Assembly: GCA_011389765.1 (NCBI GenBank)
Contig: JAABTT010000013.1
Coordinates: 1 to 59,443, forward strand
Source of the DNA: Desulfohalobiaceae bacterium S24
GTDB taxonomy: Bacteria; Desulfobacterota; Desulfovibrionia; Desulfovibrionales; Desulfothermaceae
Direction: 5' to 3'
DNA length: 59,443 bases
Position numbers and translations under genes: made by a program
Part shown: positions 58,916-59,443 of the stretch, in pieces
Position numbering within the stretch: position 1 is the first letter of the stretch
Layout: each line of letters opens with the position of its first letter
Notes under the pieces: model-generated
Database searches by the model: none
What the model was told of the DNA's origin: nothing
What the model saw: the letters and a program-made list of their open reading frames with translations, nothing else

Positions 58916-59107
58916 CGGAGTGGATGGGCAAGTTTGATCCGCCTGGACAGACGATTCAGGGGTGGGTCTTTGTCCAGGCGCCAGGGATCCTTGTCATAGG
59001 GGCTCTCTTTGATTGAAGTGGCACGAAATAGATAAAAGTATATGGTTTGCTTGACTTCAAAATTGGACATTCATTTGGTGTCAGGTGTCAGCGCGGCCGC
59101 TGGCTGG

Positions 59108-59443
59108 ACGGACCAGCCAGTTTGATCAGTTGAAGAAACTGGTCAACAATAGGTCATAGAATAGAGAACCGGTCACAGGGCTCTCTTTCGCGATTTCGCT
59201 GGGAGGTTCTTAGGTTTTCTTAGGCTTGCTCGCCGGGGGAAACCGGACCGCGGCCTCGGCTTACAACCTGAAGTAAGAGATATATCTCCATAGAAGATAA
59301 GGCAGTTGCCAAAGAACAAAACAGAGAGTCCGGAGGGGGAAAAGATCCCCCGAGAGCAAGTCTTAGAAAACCAAGAGCCGGAAGCGTTAAAGCGAAAGAG
59401 AGCTCTGTGATCGGTTCGTGGCATCAGCTGAAGTTTCATACGA
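59108..59443. repeat. Modular element, copy 4, enclosing a large foldback
   Basis: The ends GCCAGTTTGATCAGTTGAAG and GAAGTTTCATACGA match copies 1-3; the right end is cut by the window edge. Inside, 59168-59241 and 59343-59415 form imperfect inverted arms of about 73 bases, for example CACAGGGCTCTCTTTCGC against GCGAAAGAGAGCTCTGTG and TTTTCTTAGGCTTGCTC against GAGCAAGTCTTAGAAAA. The roughly 100-base centre has no gene. Confidence 0.7.

Noticed and set aside
58864-59070. 68-codon frame at the right edge
   Set aside because: Its end runs through a strong intrinsic terminator and the sequence matches no family I know. Probably chance.

Overview
The window looks like a chromosome segment of an anaerobic sulfur-metabolising member of the Desulfobacterota (sulfate reducer or sulfur disproportionator). 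The evidence is gene content: TRAP uptake and LarA-type racemase genes, a polysulfide/thiosulfate-reductase-like molybdoenzyme with an NrfD subunit, an octaheme tetrathionate-reductase-family cytochrome, several DsrE/DsrF/DsrH/TusA/rhodanese sulfur carriers, sigma-54 enhancer-binding regulators, and two genes in which an in-frame TGA is best read as selenocysteine. The species cannot be told from the sequence.

Region 1 (1-17.2 kb) is carbon metabolism. A TRAP transporter (dctP, a dctQ with an unusual N-terminal extension, dctM), a small membrane protein and a LarA-family racemase lie on the minus strand. Divergent from them are SucC-like and SucD-like CoA-ligase subunits with a small Cys-rich protein between them and a CitE/malyl-CoA-lyase-like enzyme. 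A formyl-THF hydrolase-like protein, a methyltransferase, a FadR-type GntR regulator and a sodium-pumping decarboxylase (oadGAB) follow. Together they suggest uptake of a hydroxy or dicarboxylic acid and cleavage through a malyl-CoA-type intermediate to glyoxylate, although the substrate is not proven.

Region 2 (17.5-33.3 kb) is the first sulfur island. An FmdE-molybdopterin-binding fusion and a sigma-54 regulator diverge from a sigma-54 promoter that drives a triple rhodanese. Then come a monoheme cytochrome, a porin, YeeE/YedE, a TorD-like chaperone, PsrA/PsrB/NrfD-like subunits, a thioredoxin and a MarR regulator. Convergent with them is a TusA, DsrF-like, DsrH-like, DsrE-like set; the 56-residue DsrH-like gene is very short.

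Region 3 (33.3-40.2 kb) is an envelope export set: beta-barrel protein, LolA-like protein, RND exporter, ArsR regulator and a TlpA-like thioredoxin. Region 4 (40.5-49.1 kb) is the second sulfur island: an FAD-oxidoreductase remnant, a NifU-like scaffold, the octaheme cytochrome with an in-frame TGA at a Cys position followed by a bSECIS-like hairpin, its cytochrome b partner, a paralogous sigma-54 regulator, a TusA-like and an OsmC-like protein, a decayed toxin-antitoxin pair, a DsrE-family protein, ketol-acid reductoisomerase, and a DsrE paralog in which TGA again replaces a conserved Cys with a second bSECIS-like hairpin. Region 5 (49.3-59.4 kb) carries BASS and MFS transporters, a double-ACT protein, an alanine/serine-glyoxylate aminotransferase, a ModF-like double ATPase, a nitroreductase, a NapH-like polyferredoxin and a DUF362 protein.

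Intergenic DNA is rich in several families of dispersed repeats: palindromes that begin at stop codons, a modular element whose conserved ends enclose different cores, short elements with terminal inverted repeats, heptad-like tandem repeats and a large foldback at the right edge. No tRNA, rRNA or CRISPR array was seen.
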